Origin: Pseudomonas karstica
Lineage (GTDB): Bacteria; Pseudomonadota; Gammaproteobacteria; Pseudomonadales; Pseudomonadaceae
Direction of reading: 5' to 3'
Assembly (NCBI RefSeq): GCF_009707515.1
Contig: NZ_WLYI01000014.1
Span: 62,001 to 126,000 of the forward strand
Length of the DNA stretch: 64,000 nt
Made by a program: the position numbers and the translations under genes. How positions within the stretch are numbered: position 1 is the stretch's first letter; each line of letters opens with the position of its first letter. Below the pieces are notes generated by a model. It worked only from the letters and a program-made list of their open reading frames with translations. It was not told the DNA's origin and ran no database searches. This document shows positions 12,045-21,805 of this stretch, piece after piece.

Positions 12045-12836
12045 CTACAAAACCTCGAAGGTATCGGCATCCAGGTTCGCCGGAAACCGCTCCCGGTACG
12101 CTGCCAGTTCCTCGGCGTCCAGACACACCTGAAACACTCCATCCGCCTCCCCTGCACTCAGCAAACTCTCACCCTGAAAGTCCAGTACCTGGCTGTCACC
12201 GGTGTAGGCAAAGCCTTTGCCGTCCACTCCCACTCGATTCACCGCTGCCACATAGCAGAGGTTTTCAATCGCCCGCGCCGGCAGCAAGCGGTTCCAGTGC
12301 TGGCGGCGTGCGCCCGGCCAGTTGGCGGTGTACAGCAGCAGGTCGGTATCCTGGGCATCGCGGCTCCACACCGGGAAGCGCAGGTCGTAACAGATCAACG
12401 GGCGAATCCGCCAGCCCTTGAGTTCAAACTGCACCTGGCGTTCACCTGGGGTGTAGTGATCGTGCTCACCAGCCATGCGGAACAGATGGCGCTTGTCGTA
12501 GTGCAGCACCTCGCCGTCCGGCCGCGCCCACAACAGGCGGTTGCGATGGCTGCCGTCGCTGGCCTGGATGATCACGCTGCCAGTAATGACCGCGTTGTAT
12601 TTCTTGGCCTGAGCCTGGAGCCACTGATGGGTTGGGCCTTTTTCCTGTTCGGCAAGTGCTTCTGAATCCATGGAAAACCCGGTGGTGAACATTTCTGGCA
12701 GGACGATCAGGTCAACACCTTGAGCCTGCTCCAGTAACAGTTCGAAATGCTCAAGGTTGGCCTGACGGTCATGCCATACCAGGGTGGTCTGCACCAGGGC
12801 GATGTTCAAGTTGGGCAGTGCATTCAGATCACGCAT
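12045..12836 (-). CDS. Omega-amidase, nitrilase superfamily (YafV/Nit2-like)
   Basis: Carbon-nitrogen hydrolase predicted to hydrolyse alpha-ketoglutaramate or alpha-ketosuccinamate to the keto acid and ammonia. The 263 aa carry the catalytic triad Glu48 (VLPEMF), Lys115 (YDKRHLF) and Cys149 (LICYDLRFP). The start MRDLNALPN is chosen; the longer open frame upstream lies inside the aminotransferase gene. It overlaps the end of that gene by 13 bp, so the two are translationally coupled, which supports the omega-amidase over other nitrilase functions. Confidence 0.9.
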   Translation of the reverse strand: MRDLNALPNLNIALVQTTLVWHDRQANLEHFELLLEQAQGVDLIVLPEMFTTGFSMDSEALAEQEKGPTHQWLQAQAKKYNAVITGSVIIQASDGSHRNRLLWARPDGEVLHYDKRHLFRMAGEHDHYTPGERQVQFELKGWRIRPLICYDLRFPVWSRDAQDTDLLLYTANWPGARRQHWNRLLPARAIENLCYVAAVNRVGVDGKGFAYTGDSQVLDFQGESLLSAGEADGVFQVCLDAEELAAYRERFPANLDADTFEVL

Positions 12837-13972
12837 AGTTTCTCTGCTGCTTGGCGCAGCGTCTCCTCGCGCTTGGCAAAACACAGGCGCACCAGGCGCT
12901 GGCCTTGGGGTGGGTTCTGGTAGAACACCGAGACCGGGATCGTTGCCACGCCGTGTTCGCGGGTCATCCACAGTGACATGGCGACGTCATTCAGGTCCGG
13001 GCGAACCTGAGAGTAATCTACCAGTTGGAAGTAAGTACCGGTCACCCGGGTAAAGCTTAAGCGCGACGACGCCAGCAGGTCGCAGAACAGGTCGCGCTTG
13101 GCCTGATAGAACGCCGGTAACTCTTCGACATGCTCCGGATGTTCGGCCATATAGTCCGCCAAAGCGTACTGCAACGGGGTAACCCCACAAAAGCTGACAT
13201 ATTGATGCACCTTGCGCAGTTCGGCACTGAGAGCTGCTGGCGCCACCACGTAGCCGGTTTTCCAGCCGGTGACGTGGTAGGTCTTGCCAAAAGAGCTGAC
13301 CACGAATGCACGCTGGTATAACTCCTCATGGGCCAGCACGCTGACGTGGGGCACACCGTCGAACACCAGATGTTCGTAAACCTCGTCGCTGACCAGATAG
13401 ATATCGCGGTCGCGGATCAACTCGGCCAGTTGGTCCAGTTCGGCGCGACTGATCAGGGCGCCAGTGGGGTTGTGCGGACTGTTGAGGATGATCATGCGGG
13501 TGCGCGGTGACAGTGCGGCCTTAATCTGTTCGAAATCGAGGGCGAAGTCATGCAGGCCCAATTGCACATGCACGCAGCGCCCCCCGGCCAGCACCACCGA
13601 GGGTTCATAGCTGTCATAGGAAGGATCGAAAACAATGACCTCGTCCCCCCTTTGGATCACCGCCTGGATCGCGCAGAAGATCGCCTCTGTCGCACCCGGG
13701 GTGATGGTCACTTCGCTGTCGGCATTGACGGTGACGCCATAGCTACGGGCGATTTTGGCCGCTACTTGCTGGCGCAGGGCTGGCAGCCCGGTCATCGGGG
13801 CGTATTGGTTATGGCCACTGGCAACGTGCTTACCCACCGCGTCGAGCAAGGCCTGGGGGCCATTGAAATCCGGGAAGCCCTGGGACAGGTTGAGCGCCCC
13901 GGTTTCGGCGGCGAGCTGTGACATGGTAGTGAAAATAGTGGTGCCGACATTCGGCAACTTGCTGGTGATCAT
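12824..13972 (-). CDS. PLP-dependent aminotransferase, YbdL/methionine type
   Basis: Fold-type I class I/II aminotransferase of 382 aa, closest in pattern to E. coli YbdL and kynurenine/glutamine transaminase K. It opens with ITSKLPNVGTTIFTTMSQLA. PLP contacts are visible: ILNSPHNPTGA, VSDEVYEHLVFDG and the Schiff-base lysine in SSFGKTYHVTGWKTGYV. The ATG at 13972 has AGGGGG upstream and is preferred to a TTG at 13999. Coupled to the omega-amidase, it likely recycles 4-methylthio-2-oxobutyrate to methionine with glutamine as donor. Confidence 0.9.
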   Translation of the reverse strand: MITSKLPNVGTTIFTTMSQLAAETGALNLSQGFPDFNGPQALLDAVGKHVASGHNQYAPMTGLPALRQQVAAKIARSYGVTVNADSEVTITPGATEAIFCAIQAVIQRGDEVIVFDPSYDSYEPSVVLAGGRCVHVQLGLHDFALDFEQIKAALSPRTRMIILNSPHNPTGALISRAELDQLAELIRDRDIYLVSDEVYEHLVFDGVPHVSVLAHEELYQRAFVVSSFGKTYHVTGWKTGYVVAPAALSAELRKVHQYVSFCGVTPLQYALADYMAEHPEHVEELPAFYQAKRDLFCDLLASSRLSFTRVTGTYFQLVDYSQVRPDLNDVAMSLWMTREHGVATIPVSVFYQNPPQGQRLVRLCFAKREETLRQAAEKLCVI

Positions 13973-14040
13973 GGGGTGCCCCCTGCGGGTGAGCGACAAG
14001 TTTTAAGCGCCAAGCTGCAAGGGGTCAACCGCCAGGCACA

Positions 14041-14065
14041 AAAAAGGGTCCTTGTGGGGACCCTG
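14041..14065 (-). terminator. Terminator after der
   Basis: A 7-bp stem (AGGGTCC 14046-14052 with GGACCCT 14059-14065) followed on the minus strand by six T. It lies about 70 bp after the der stop. Confidence 0.8.
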
Positions 14066-14137
14066 CTTTGTGCCTGATGCCTGATGCCTGAGCTACAAGC
14101 GAACAGCTTTACTTGAAGCTTGCCGCTTACCGCTGCT

Positions 14138-15607
14138 TCACCTCTTATCCCGACGCTTCTTGTCGGCCTTTTTGTGGTGAGTCATCATCCGGCGCTTTTT
14201 GTTTACCTGGCGGTCGGTGAGGCTGTTCTTGTTGCCCTCGTACGGGTTCTCGCCACCCTTGAATTCGATCCGGATCGGCGTACCGACCAGCTTCAAGACA
14301 CGGCGGTAGGTATTTTCCAGGTAGCGGACGTAAGACTTGGGCACTTTCTCGATCTGGTTACCGTGGATCACGATAATCGGCGGGTTGGCACCACCCAAGT
14401 GCGCGTAACGCAGTTTGATCCGACGGTTATTGACCATCGGTGGCGCGTGCTCGCCCACGGCATCTTCGAGGATCTGGGTCAGACGGTTGGTCGGCCAGCG
14501 GGTAACCGCGGACTTGAACGAGTTCTGCACCGAGGCGTAGAGGTTACCCACGCCAGTGCCGTGCAGCGCCGAGATAAAGTGAATATCGGCAAACTCGACG
14601 AAGAACAAGCGACGCTGCAACTCGATCTTGACGAAGTCGCGCTCACTCGGCGTCATGCCGTCCCACTTGTTGATCGCGATCACCAGTGCCCGTCCGGCCT
14701 CCAGGGCAAAGCCCAGCAGGTTGAGGTCGTGGTCGACCACGCCTTCGCGGGCGTCCATGACGAAGATCACCACGTTGGCGTCCTTGATCGCCTGCAGGGT
14801 TTTCACCACCGAGAACTTTTCAACTTCCTCGTGGATCTTGCCGCGCTTGCGCACACCGGCGGTGTCGATCAGCGTGTACTTCTCGTCGTTACGTTCAAAC
14901 GGGATGTAGATACTGTCGCGGGTAGTACCCGGCTCGTCATAGACGATTACCCGGTCTTCACCAAGCATGCGGTTGACCAGGGTCGACTTGCCAACGTTCG
15001 GCCGGCCGATGATTGCGATCTTGATACCGTCTTTTTCGCTTGGGCCAGGAATGCGCTTGGCTTCTTCACCCTCGGCAACAATCTCGCCTTCGCCCTCTTC
15101 TTCCTCGATGTCATCGCGAGGGAAGTCACGCAGGCAGATTTCCAGCATCTGGGTGATGCCGCGACCATGGGCACCGGCGATCGGGATTGCGTCGCCCAGG
15201 CCCATCGGGCTGAATTCGGCGCGGGCCAGTTCAGGATCGATGTTGTCGATCTTGTTGGCTACCACGTAGGAGCGTTTGTTGCGCTTGCGCAGGTGCTCGC
15301 CAATCATCTGGTCAGCAGCGGTGTAGCCCGCACGGGCATCTACCAGGAACAACACGACATCGGCTTCTTCGATGGCCAGCAGCGACTGCTCAGCCATCTT
15401 TTCATCCATGCCATGCTCGTCACCGGAGATACCGCCGGTGTCGACAAGAATGTAGGAGCGCCCTTGCCACTTTGCCTCACCGTATTGGCGATCACGGGTC
15501 AGACCGGACAAGTCGCCAACAATGGCGTCGCGAGTCCTGGTCAGGCGGTTGAACAAGGTGGACTTGCCGACGTTAGGTCGACCCACCAGGGCGATTACGG
15601 GAACCAT
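14138..15607 (-). CDS. der: Ribosome-associated GTPase Der (EngA)
   Basis: Essential double GTPase for 50S ribosomal subunit maturation. The start [16 protein letters not shown] has GGAG upstream and gives 489 aa. Two G domains each show a P-loop (GRPNVGKST near residue 8 and again near 200), DTGG/DTAG G3 motifs and NKxD (VANKID, AINKWD). An acidic linker (EEEEGEGE) separates them. The KH-like C-terminal domain ends in a lysine-rich tail ([13 protein letters not shown]). It follows bamB in the usual pseudomonad order, but a terminator and REP pair intervene, so it likely has its own promoter. Confidence 0.98.
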   Translation of the reverse strand: MVPVIALVGRPNVGKSTLFNRLTRTRDAIVGDLSGLTRDRQYGEAKWQGRSYILVDTGGISGDEHGMDEKMAEQSLLAIEEADVVLFLVDARAGYTAADQMIGEHLRKRNKRSYVVANKIDNIDPELARAEFSPMGLGDAIPIAGAHGRGITQMLEICLRDFPRDDIEEEEGEGEIVAEGEEAKRIPGPSEKDGIKIAIIGRPNVGKSTLVNRMLGEDRVIVYDEPGTTRDSIYIPFERNDEKYTLIDTAGVRKRGKIHEEVEKFSVVKTLQAIKDANVVIFVMDAREGVVDHDLNLLGFALEAGRALVIAINKWDGMTPSERDFVKIELQRRLFFVEFADIHFISALHGTGVGNLYASVQNSFKSAVTRWPTNRLTQILEDAVGEHAPPMVNNRRIKLRYAHLGGANPPIIVIHGNQIEKVPKSYVRYLENTYRRVLKLVGTPIRIEFKGGENPYEGNKNSLTDRQVNKKRRMMTHHKKADKKRRDKR

Positions 15608-15636
15608 GCGGCTCTCCACTTCGTTATTTCAGAAAA

Positions 15637-15663
15637 TACAAAAGCCGCTGCAAGGCAGCGGCT
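15637..15663 (-). terminator. Terminator between bamB and der
   Basis: A 9-bp perfect stem (AGCCGCTGC / GCAGCGGCT) with a 3-nt loop is followed on the minus strand by TTTGTATTTTC. It lies 30 bp upstream of the der start and would end the transcript from the bamB side. Confidence 0.75.
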
Positions 15664-15672
15664 GGTGCTCGA

Positions 15673-15774
15673 CTGTAGGAGCGAGCTTGCTCGCGAAAAA
15701 CGCAAAGGCACCGCGTTTACTCAGGCTGCACGCGTCATCGTTAACGATTTTCGCGAGCAAGCTCGCTCCTACAG
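15673..15774. repeat. REPIN: inverted pair of REP palindromes
   Basis: Two copies of a 25-bp REP with core GAGCGAGCTTGCTCGC face each other at 15673-15697 and 15748-15774, about 50 bp apart. Such paired units are REPINs, mobilised in trans by RAYT transposases in fluorescent pseudomonads. It lies between bamB and der. A second copy is at 29268-29367. Confidence 0.9.
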
Positions 15775-15813
15775 GTGAAGCTGCCTGGGAGTTGCCCCCC
15801 CAAGCATAGTTGC

Positions 15814-16965
15814 TTACTTGATGGTCAGGGCTTCCAGCTTGCCACTGTTGCCAAACACGTAAAGCATATTACCTACTACCAACGGACGAGCGCGCAGGCC
15901 GTCACTGTCGATACGTTCGCGGCCGACAAAACGACCATCCACCTGGCTCAGCAGATGCAGGTAACCTTCCAGGTCACCTACCGCTACATAGCTGGAGAAT
16001 ACTTCCGGTGCCGACAGCTGACGGCGGGCCAGGGAGTCATTGCTCCACAGTGCTGTGGTGGAACGCTCATCGACACTTTCAACGGTGCCGGATGCCAGGC
16101 TGACGTAGACGCTGCCAAACCCCTGGGCGACACCGGCGTAGCTGGAAGCATCACGCTGCCAGTTAACCCGGCCGCTCTGCAGGTCCAGCGCCGCTACACG
16201 GCCCTGGTAAGTGGCTACGTAAAGGGTTTCACCCGACAGCAGCAAGCCGCCATCAATGTCCACTACGCGGTCCAGCTCCGAACGACCTTGAGGGATCGCA
16301 ACGCGGGCTTCCCAGGCCGGCACGCCGTTCTGGACATCCAGGGCGACCACTTTACCGGTCGACAAGCCTGCTACAGCGAAGTTGTTGGTCACAACCGGAC
16401 CACTGGTACCGCGCAATGTCAGGACTGCCGGAGTGCTGTCGTACAACCAGCGCTGCTCGCCGGTGCTGGCATCAAGGCCAATCACGCGATCATCCTGGGT
16501 CTGCACGACCACGATGTCGCCATTGGTGGCAGGCGGTGCGAGGACTTCACTGGTCACGCGCGCGCGCCATCTCTCTTCACCGCTGCTCGAGTCCAGTGCT
16601 ACGACTTCGCCCTTGAGCGTGCCGATCATCACCAGGCCATAACCCACGCCAACGGCGCCGGACACCGGCAACTCAAGATCTTTCTTCCACTTGATGTCAC
16701 CGTTCATGCGATCCATGGAGATCACCACGCCGGTCACGTCAGCAGCCACAATGTTGTCACCGTCGATTGCCGGGACCAACATGTTGTAAGTGTCGCCCTG
16801 ACCGTCACCGATGGAGCGGCTCCACTGCTTTTGCAGGACCACTTCTTCCGTAAAGCTGGTCAGCTCGGCAGGAGGAAGTTCTTTTTTGCTGTTGCTGCTG
16901 CAACCCGCGGCCAAAACGGCCAGAGCCAGCAATGCTGCATGTTTCCAACGGATCACGTCACGCAT
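15814..16965 (-). CDS. bamB: Outer membrane assembly lipoprotein BamB
   Basis: Lipoprotein of the BAM complex that inserts outer-membrane proteins, facing the periplasm. The start MRDVIRWKHAA gives 383 aa with a signal peptide and lipobox LAAGC (Cys22). The rest is an eight-bladed PQQ-type beta-propeller with repeated W-containing blades (for example GDIKWKKDLELPVSG, GEQRWLYDS, GRVNWQRDAS). The start overlaps the upstream yfgM-like gene by 8 bp, so they are coupled. Confidence 0.95.
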   Translation of the reverse strand: MRDVIRWKHAALLALAVLAAGCSSNSKKELPPAELTSFTEEVVLQKQWSRSIGDGQGDTYNMLVPAIDGDNIVAADVTGVVISMDRMNGDIKWKKDLELPVSGAVGVGYGLVMIGTLKGEVVALDSSSGEERWRARVTSEVLAPPATNGDIVVVQTQDDRVIGLDASTGEQRWLYDSTPAVLTLRGTSGPVVTNNFAVAGLSTGKVVALDVQNGVPAWEARVAIPQGRSELDRVVDIDGGLLLSGETLYVATYQGRVAALDLQSGRVNWQRDASSYAGVAQGFGSVYVSLASGTVESVDERSTTALWSNDSLARRQLSAPEVFSSYVAVGDLEGYLHLLSQVDGRFVGRERIDSDGLRARPLVVGNMLYVFGNSGKLEALTIK

Positions 16966-17599
16966 CCCCTTTGGCCAGGTCGTCCAGCTTGGTTTGTAAG
17001 CCACCGACTGCCGCTTCATCAGACAGCGCCGCCTTGGCCTTTTGGTACGCAGCATTGGCTTCGTCGGTACGACCCAATTGGACCAGCAGGTCGCCCTTGA
17101 GCTCTTCACGCGTAGCCAGGAATGCCTTGTCAGCATCGCCGTCGAGCAGTTTGAGTGCGTCGTCGGCCTTGTTTTGTGCAGCCAGAACCTGAGCCAGGCG
17201 CTGACGTGCGATTTCACCCAGGGCCGGGTTGGCCGGCTTGTCAGTGATAGCCTTCAGCTCGGCAGCGGCGTCATCCAGCTTGCCGGTATCAACCGCAACC
17301 TTCGCGACAAACAGGCTACCGTACTGGGCATAGGGGCTACCGCCAAATTCGCTTTTCAGTTTGCTGGCCAGGTCTGCCACTTGGGCAGGATCAGGCTTGC
17401 CGTCCGGCGTCAGCGTGGTTTCCAGCAGTTGCTGATAAAGCACCGAGGCACCTTGGGACTGGTTAGCCTGATACTTGTGCCAGGCTTGCCAGCCAAACAC
17501 CACTACTAAAGCCAGCAACCCGCCAGTGACCAGGGGTTTGCCGTTACGCTGCCACCAGTCTTTGAACTCGGCCAACTGATCATCATCAGAACTCGACAC
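16958..17599 (-). CDS. YfgM-family ancillary SecYEG translocon subunit
   Basis: A 213-aa inner-membrane protein. It has a short cytoplasmic N-terminus (SSSDDDQLAEFKDWWQRNGK), one membrane helix (about 23-43, VTGGLLALVVVFGWQAWH) and a periplasmic TPR region. YfgM is known to associate with SecYEG and PpiD and to help periplasmic folding. Position between hisS and bamB is conserved in gamma-proteobacteria and supports the call. Confidence 0.9.
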   Translation of the reverse strand: MSSSDDDQLAEFKDWWQRNGKPLVTGGLLALVVVFGWQAWHKYQANQSQGASVLYQQLLETTLTPDGKPDPAQVADLASKLKSEFGGSPYAQYGSLFVAKVAVDTGKLDDAAAELKAITDKPANPALGEIARQRLAQVLAAQNKADDALKLLDGDADKAFLATREELKGDLLVQLGRTDEANAAYQKAKAALSDEAAVGGLQTKLDDLAKGDA

Positions 17600-17641
17600 C
17601 CCAATACTCCTTTAATCGCTAAATTCGGCTGTTTGACAGCT

Positions 17642-18931
17642 TCAACCCTGCACGATGCAGGTGGCCAGGTGCGCTGCAAGCGCATCAAAGGTAATGCTTT
17701 GTTGTTCGCCCTGGCCACGCAGGGGTTTGAAACCTACCACTTGCTGGGCCAACTCGTCATCGCCCAGGATCAGTGCGTATAACGCACCACTCTTGTCGGC
17801 TTTCTTGAACTGGCTCTTGAAGCTGCCGGCACCGGCATTGATCTGCAGGCGCAGGTTGGGCAACTGGTCCCGGACCTGCTCGCTCAAAGCCAGGGCTGCC
17901 AGCTCGGCGGCCTCGCCAAAGGCACACAGGTACACATCCACCTGGCGGGAAATCTCTTCGGGGACCTGTTCCAGGGTTTCCAACAGCAGGATCAGGCGCT
18001 CGATCCCCATGGCGAAACCGACGCCAGTGGTCGGCTTGCCGCCCATCTGCTCGACCAGGCCATCATAGCGACCACCGGCACAGACGGTGCCCTGGGCACC
18101 AAGCTTGTCGGTGACCCACTCGAACACGGTCTTGCTGTAGTAGTCGAGGCCGCGTACCAATTTCGGGTTGATTACATAAGGAATGCCAGCCACATCCAGG
18201 CGCGCCTTGAGACCCTCGAAGTGAGCACGGGATTCGTCGTCCAGGTAGTCGGCCATTTTCGGCGCGTCCACCAGTACGGCCTGGGTCTCGGCATTCTTGG
18301 TATCCAATACCCGCAACGGATTGGTTTTCAAACGGCGCTGACTGTCTTCGTCCAGCTTGTCCAAATGCGCGGACAGGAATTCAACCAGGGCTTCGCGGTA
18401 GCGACCACGGGATTCGCTGGTGCCCAGGCTGTTGAGTTCAAGCTTGACCGCGTCGCGGATGCCCAACAGGCCCCACAGGCGCCAGGTCAGTACGATCAGC
18501 TCGGCGTCGATATCCGGACCGTCGAGGTTGAACACTTCGCAACCGATCTGGTGGAACTGGCGATAACGGCCTTTCTGAGGGCGCTCGTGGCGAAACATCG
18601 GGCCGATGTACCACAATTTCTGGGTCTGGCCACCACCGCTGATGCCATGCTCCAGAACAGCGCGTACGCACGCGGCGGTGCCTTCCGGACGCAGGGTCAG
18701 GGAGTCACCGTTACGGTCTTCAAAGGTGTACATCTCTTTTTCGACGATGTCGGTCACTTCACCGATGGAGCGCTTGAACAGCTCGGTGAATTCGACGATC
18801 GGCATGCGGATTTGCTTGTAACCGTAGTTATCCAGCAGACGCGCGACAGTAGCCTCGAAATAACGCCACAGGGGCGTCTGCTCAGGCAGGATGTCGTTCA
18901 TGCCACGAATGGCTTGCAGAGACTTGCTCAC
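17642..18931 (-). CDS. hisS: Histidyl-tRNA synthetase
   Basis: Class II aminoacyl-tRNA synthetase charging tRNA-His, 429 aa. Motif 2 ([19 protein letters not shown]), the HisA box ([15 protein letters not shown]) and motif 3 ([11 protein letters not shown]) are all visible, followed by a C-terminal anticodon-binding domain. The start [16 protein letters not shown] is canonical. It lies 23 bp after ispG and 42 bp before the yfgM-like gene. Confidence 0.98.
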   Translation of the reverse strand: MSKSLQAIRGMNDILPEQTPLWRYFEATVARLLDNYGYKQIRMPIVEFTELFKRSIGEVTDIVEKEMYTFEDRNGDSLTLRPEGTAACVRAVLEHGISGGGQTQKLWYIGPMFRHERPQKGRYRQFHQIGCEVFNLDGPDIDAELIVLTWRLWGLLGIRDAVKLELNSLGTSESRGRYREALVEFLSAHLDKLDEDSQRRLKTNPLRVLDTKNAETQAVLVDAPKMADYLDDESRAHFEGLKARLDVAGIPYVINPKLVRGLDYYSKTVFEWVTDKLGAQGTVCAGGRYDGLVEQMGGKPTTGVGFAMGIERLILLLETLEQVPEEISRQVDVYLCAFGEAAELAALALSEQVRDQLPNLRLQINAGAGSFKSQFKKADKSGALYALILGDDELAQQVVGFKPLRGQGEQQSITFDALAAHLATCIVQG

Positions 18932-18954
18932 ATCTTTTCCTTAAATTCGCTCGA

Positions 18955-20064
18955 TCAGCCGCGCGCGATCAGCGCTGCGTCAGCTTCGACCTTCTCGGCC
19001 GCTTTCTGGCGAATCAGCCTTTCCAGCTCATCCACCAGATTATCATTCGTCAATTTCTGCGACGGCTTGCCGTCGATGTAAATCAGGTTGGGCGTGCCAC
19101 CGGTCAGGCCCACATGCGCCTCTTTGGCCTCACCCGGCCCATTGACCACACAACCGATCACCGCGACATCCAGCGGCACCAGCAGGTCTTCAAGGCGTAC
19201 TTCCAGTTCGTTCATGGTTTTCACCACGTCGAAATTCTGCCGCGAGCAACTCGGGCAGGCAATGAAATTGATGCCACGGGAGCGCAAATGCAGGGATTTG
19301 AGAATGTCGTAGCCGACTTTCACTTCCTCTACCGGGTCTGCCGCCAGGGAGATACGAATAGTATCGCCAATCCCTTCGGCCAGCAGCATACCGAGACCCA
19401 CCGCAGATTTCACTGTGCCTGAACGCAAACCACCGGCTTCGGTGATGCCCAAGTGCAACGGCTGGACAATCTCCTTGGCCAGCAAGCGGTAGGCTTCTAC
19501 CGCCATAAAGACGTCGGAGGCCTTTACGCTGACCTTGAAGTCCTGGAAGTTCAAGCGTTCGAGGTGCTCAACATGACGCAGCGCGGACTCGACCAGTGCG
19601 GCCGGGGTCGGCTCGCCGTATTTCTTTTGCAGGTCTTTTTCCAGGGAACCGGCATTGACGCCAATACGAATCGGGATCCCGCGGTCACGGGCGGCATCCA
19701 CCACAGCGCGCACCCGGTCTTCGCGACCGATGTTGCCCGGGTTGATCCGCAGGCAATCGACGCCCAATTCGGCCACGCGCAGGGCAATCTTGTAGTCGAA
19801 GTGGATATCGGCGACCAAAGGTACCTTGACCAGTTGCTTGATGCGGCCGAAAGCCTCGGCAGCGTCCATGTCTGGAACGGAAACCCGCACGATATCGACA
19901 CCGGCAGCTTCCAGGCGGTTGATCTGGGCGACGGTCGCCGCGACGTCATTGGTGTCGCTGTTGGTCATGCTCTGTACCGCGATGGGGGCATCGCCACCCA
20001 CCGGCACCGAGCCGACCCAAATTTTGCGCGATACGCGACGTTTGATTGGAGATTCGCCGTGCAT
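18955..20064 (-). CDS. ispG: 4-hydroxy-3-methylbut-2-en-1-yl diphosphate synthase
   Basis: Iron-sulfur enzyme (GcpE) of the non-mevalonate isoprenoid pathway, converting MEcPP to HMBPP with flavodoxin or ferredoxin as donor. The 369 aa have an N-terminal TIM barrel ([15 protein letters not shown]) and a C-terminal [4Fe-4S] domain with Cys ligands in [13 protein letters not shown] and [12 protein letters not shown]. It is 2 bp from rodZ, consistent with one long transcript pilW-rodZ-ispG-hisS. Confidence 0.97.
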   Translation of the reverse strand: MHGESPIKRRVSRKIWVGSVPVGGDAPIAVQSMTNSDTNDVAATVAQINRLEAAGVDIVRVSVPDMDAAEAFGRIKQLVKVPLVADIHFDYKIALRVAELGVDCLRINPGNIGREDRVRAVVDAARDRGIPIRIGVNAGSLEKDLQKKYGEPTPAALVESALRHVEHLERLNFQDFKVSVKASDVFMAVEAYRLLAKEIVQPLHLGITEAGGLRSGTVKSAVGLGMLLAEGIGDTIRISLAADPVEEVKVGYDILKSLHLRSRGINFIACPSCSRQNFDVVKTMNELEVRLEDLLVPLDVAVIGCVVNGPGEAKEAHVGLTGGTPNLIYIDGKPSQKLTNDNLVDELERLIRQKAAEKVEADAALIARG

Positions 20065-20066
20065 GA

Positions 20067-21035
20067 CTATTGTCCCAACTTCAAGCGAGCAGTCTCGCCA
20101 CTGGTGAACGGCGCCACGTCCACAGGCTGGCCGTTGTAGGCCACTTGCGCGCCACGGGCAAAGCCCAGACGCAGCGTCAAAGGAGCCTTGCCGCCCTGAT
20201 CAAGAGTATCTCCCTTACGCTTCAGGCCGCTAAACAGTACCTTGCCATTGCCATCGGTGACTTGCGTCCAGCAGTCAGCGACATAGGTAATCTGTACTCG
20301 CCCATCGCCTGCCACCAACGCAGGCGCTGTAGGCGCTGTAACCGGCGGCGCAACAGGTGCGACCGGAGCAGGAGCAGGCGCCGTTGGAGTGGCGGGTACA
20401 ACCGGGGCTGGTACAGCAGCGGTAACAGCCGGGTCGGCGCTGGTTTCGGCAGCCGGCTCTCCAGCCTGCAGTTCCAGATTGGCCTGACCTTCAGGCGCCG
20501 TCTGCCCCTGAACCACTGCCTGGTCTTCCGGCTCGTCCAGAGGGTGAATCTGGGTGGTGCCGTCGGCGCTTTCGACTTCGACGTGCTCCATCGCGTTGCT
20601 GGCTAGGTCCTTGGAACGCAAGGTCGTCTGGTCCTGCCACCAGATAAAACCACCACCGATCACGGCTATCAGCAACAACAGGCTGACAATTCGTAAAATC
20701 GTGTGGGAAACCCGTACCGGCTCTTCAATATGGCCCAGGCCATGGACATTGCTACCCTGGGAATCGGTACCGGTGAATTGGTCGAACTTCTGAACCAGCT
20801 CGGTCTGGTCAATGCCCAGCAACTTGGCGTAGGCACGAATATAACCCCGGGCAAACGTATGCCCTGGCAGTTTGCCGAACTCGCCAGCCTCCAGGTTGCT
20901 CAATGAACTCACGGTCAGATTGAGCTTGAGGGCCACTTCTGCCAGCGACCAGCCATTGCTTTCACGAGCCTGACGCAAAGTCTCGCCTGGGTTTACGCGA
21001 TTAGCTGCTTCAACTTCCGGGTGCGCCGCTTTCAT
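20067..21035 (-). CDS. rodZ: RodZ-like cell-shape protein
   Basis: Membrane protein linking the MreB cytoskeleton to the elongation machinery. The 322 aa show the family order: an N-terminal Xre-type HTH (about 15-80, [20 protein letters not shown]), one membrane helix (about 110-130), a proline/alanine-rich periplasmic linker with many PAPV-like units, and a C-terminal DUF4115 beta domain ([18 protein letters not shown]). The ATG overlaps the pilW stop by one base (TAATG), indicating coupling. Confidence 0.93.
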   Translation of the reverse strand: MKAAHPEVEAANRVNPGETLRQARESNGWSLAEVALKLNLTVSSLSNLEAGEFGKLPGHTFARGYIRAYAKLLGIDQTELVQKFDQFTGTDSQGSNVHGLGHIEEPVRVSHTILRIVSLLLLIAVIGGGFIWWQDQTTLRSKDLASNAMEHVEVESADGTTQIHPLDEPEDQAVVQGQTAPEGQANLELQAGEPAAETSADPAVTAAVPAPVVPATPTAPAPAPVAPVAPPVTAPTAPALVAGDGRVQITYVADCWTQVTDGNGKVLFSGLKRKGDTLDQGGKAPLTLRLGFARGAQVAYNGQPVDVAPFTSGETARLKLGQ

Positions 21036-21793
21036 TATTGCTCCGACAGGTATTGCTGATATTCCGGCGTACCGGGATAGAGTCGTTCTAATTGCTGGCC
21101 AAAACGTGCGGCCTTGTCGCGTTCTTCATGAACCGTCGCCAAGCGCACACCGAGTAATAGACTACGTGCATTTTGCCCGCTGAGCAGGCTAAAACGCTCG
21201 TAATAGTCACGTGCCGGCACATAATGCCTATCTTCGAAGGACAACTCAGCCATTTCGAGTAGAGCCCGTGGCTGGCGTTGGTTCAGGTGCAAGGCTTTTT
21301 CCAACTGTTGACGTGCGCTGACGCGCTGGCCCAGAAGCAGTGAGGTCACCCCAAGGTTCTCGAAAACCCGCGAACGCTCAGGGTAAAGGGCATCGGCTGC
21401 CGCTTGCTGGAAATAACGGGATGCCTGGTCATAACGTTTCTGCTCGAACAGGAAGCTGCCGTAATTATTCAGCAGCCGAGGGTCGGCAGGACGAGAGGCC
21501 AGGGCCTTGTTGAAGTAATTATCGGCCAGTTCGGGCTCAGCCTGAGCCTGGAATACCATAGCCAATGCAGCATTGGCATCGGCATCGCTGTCATCCAGTT
21601 CAAGGGCCTTCTTCAATGGCACCTTCGCCTGCTCGCTCATCCCCTGGCGCAAATAGCCCAAGCCCAACTGAACGTAAGCGGCACGCGCCTCGTCACGACC
21701 CTTGCTGGTTTGCAAAGGGCTCTCATGGCCCGATGAAACACAACCAGTCACAAGACTGGCAACCAGCAACAGCAGCGCAAGGCGCAAGGGCAT
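21035..21793 (-). CDS. pilW: Type IV pilus biogenesis/stability lipoprotein PilW (PilF)
   Basis: Outer-membrane pilotin needed for assembly of the PilQ secretin. The 252 aa start with a lipoprotein signal and lipobox LVTGC (Cys18), followed by about six TPR repeats. The repeats are visible as regular A/L/Y spacing, for example LGLGYLRQGMSEQAKVPLKK and NNYGSFLFEQKRYDQASRYF. Called PilF in P. aeruginosa. It lies 12 bp after rlmN. Confidence 0.93.
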   Translation of the reverse strand: MPLRLALLLLVASLVTGCVSSGHESPLQTSKGRDEARAAYVQLGLGYLRQGMSEQAKVPLKKALELDDSDADANAALAMVFQAQAEPELADNYFNKALASRPADPRLLNNYGSFLFEQKRYDQASRYFQQAAADALYPERSRVFENLGVTSLLLGQRVSARQQLEKALHLNQRQPRALLEMAELSFEDRHYVPARDYYERFSLLSGQNARSLLLGVRLATVHEERDKAARFGQQLERLYPGTPEYQQYLSEQ

Positions 21794-21805
21794 AGAGTTC
21801 CTCTC

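Noticed and set aside
10178..12157. 659-codon open frame on the minus strand opposite leuA
   Set aside because: Its translation has no recognisable domain and lies wholly antisense to a certain gene; such frames arise from GC-rich codon bias. The same holds for 14120-15778 (opposite der), 23716-25716 (opposite hscA), 33807-35462 (opposite secD) and 55423-56718 (opposite the permease).
14074..14091. Tandem TGATGCC repeats after der
   Set aside because: Only two to three short units, likely chance; no array structure that would suggest CRISPR or a regulatory repeat.
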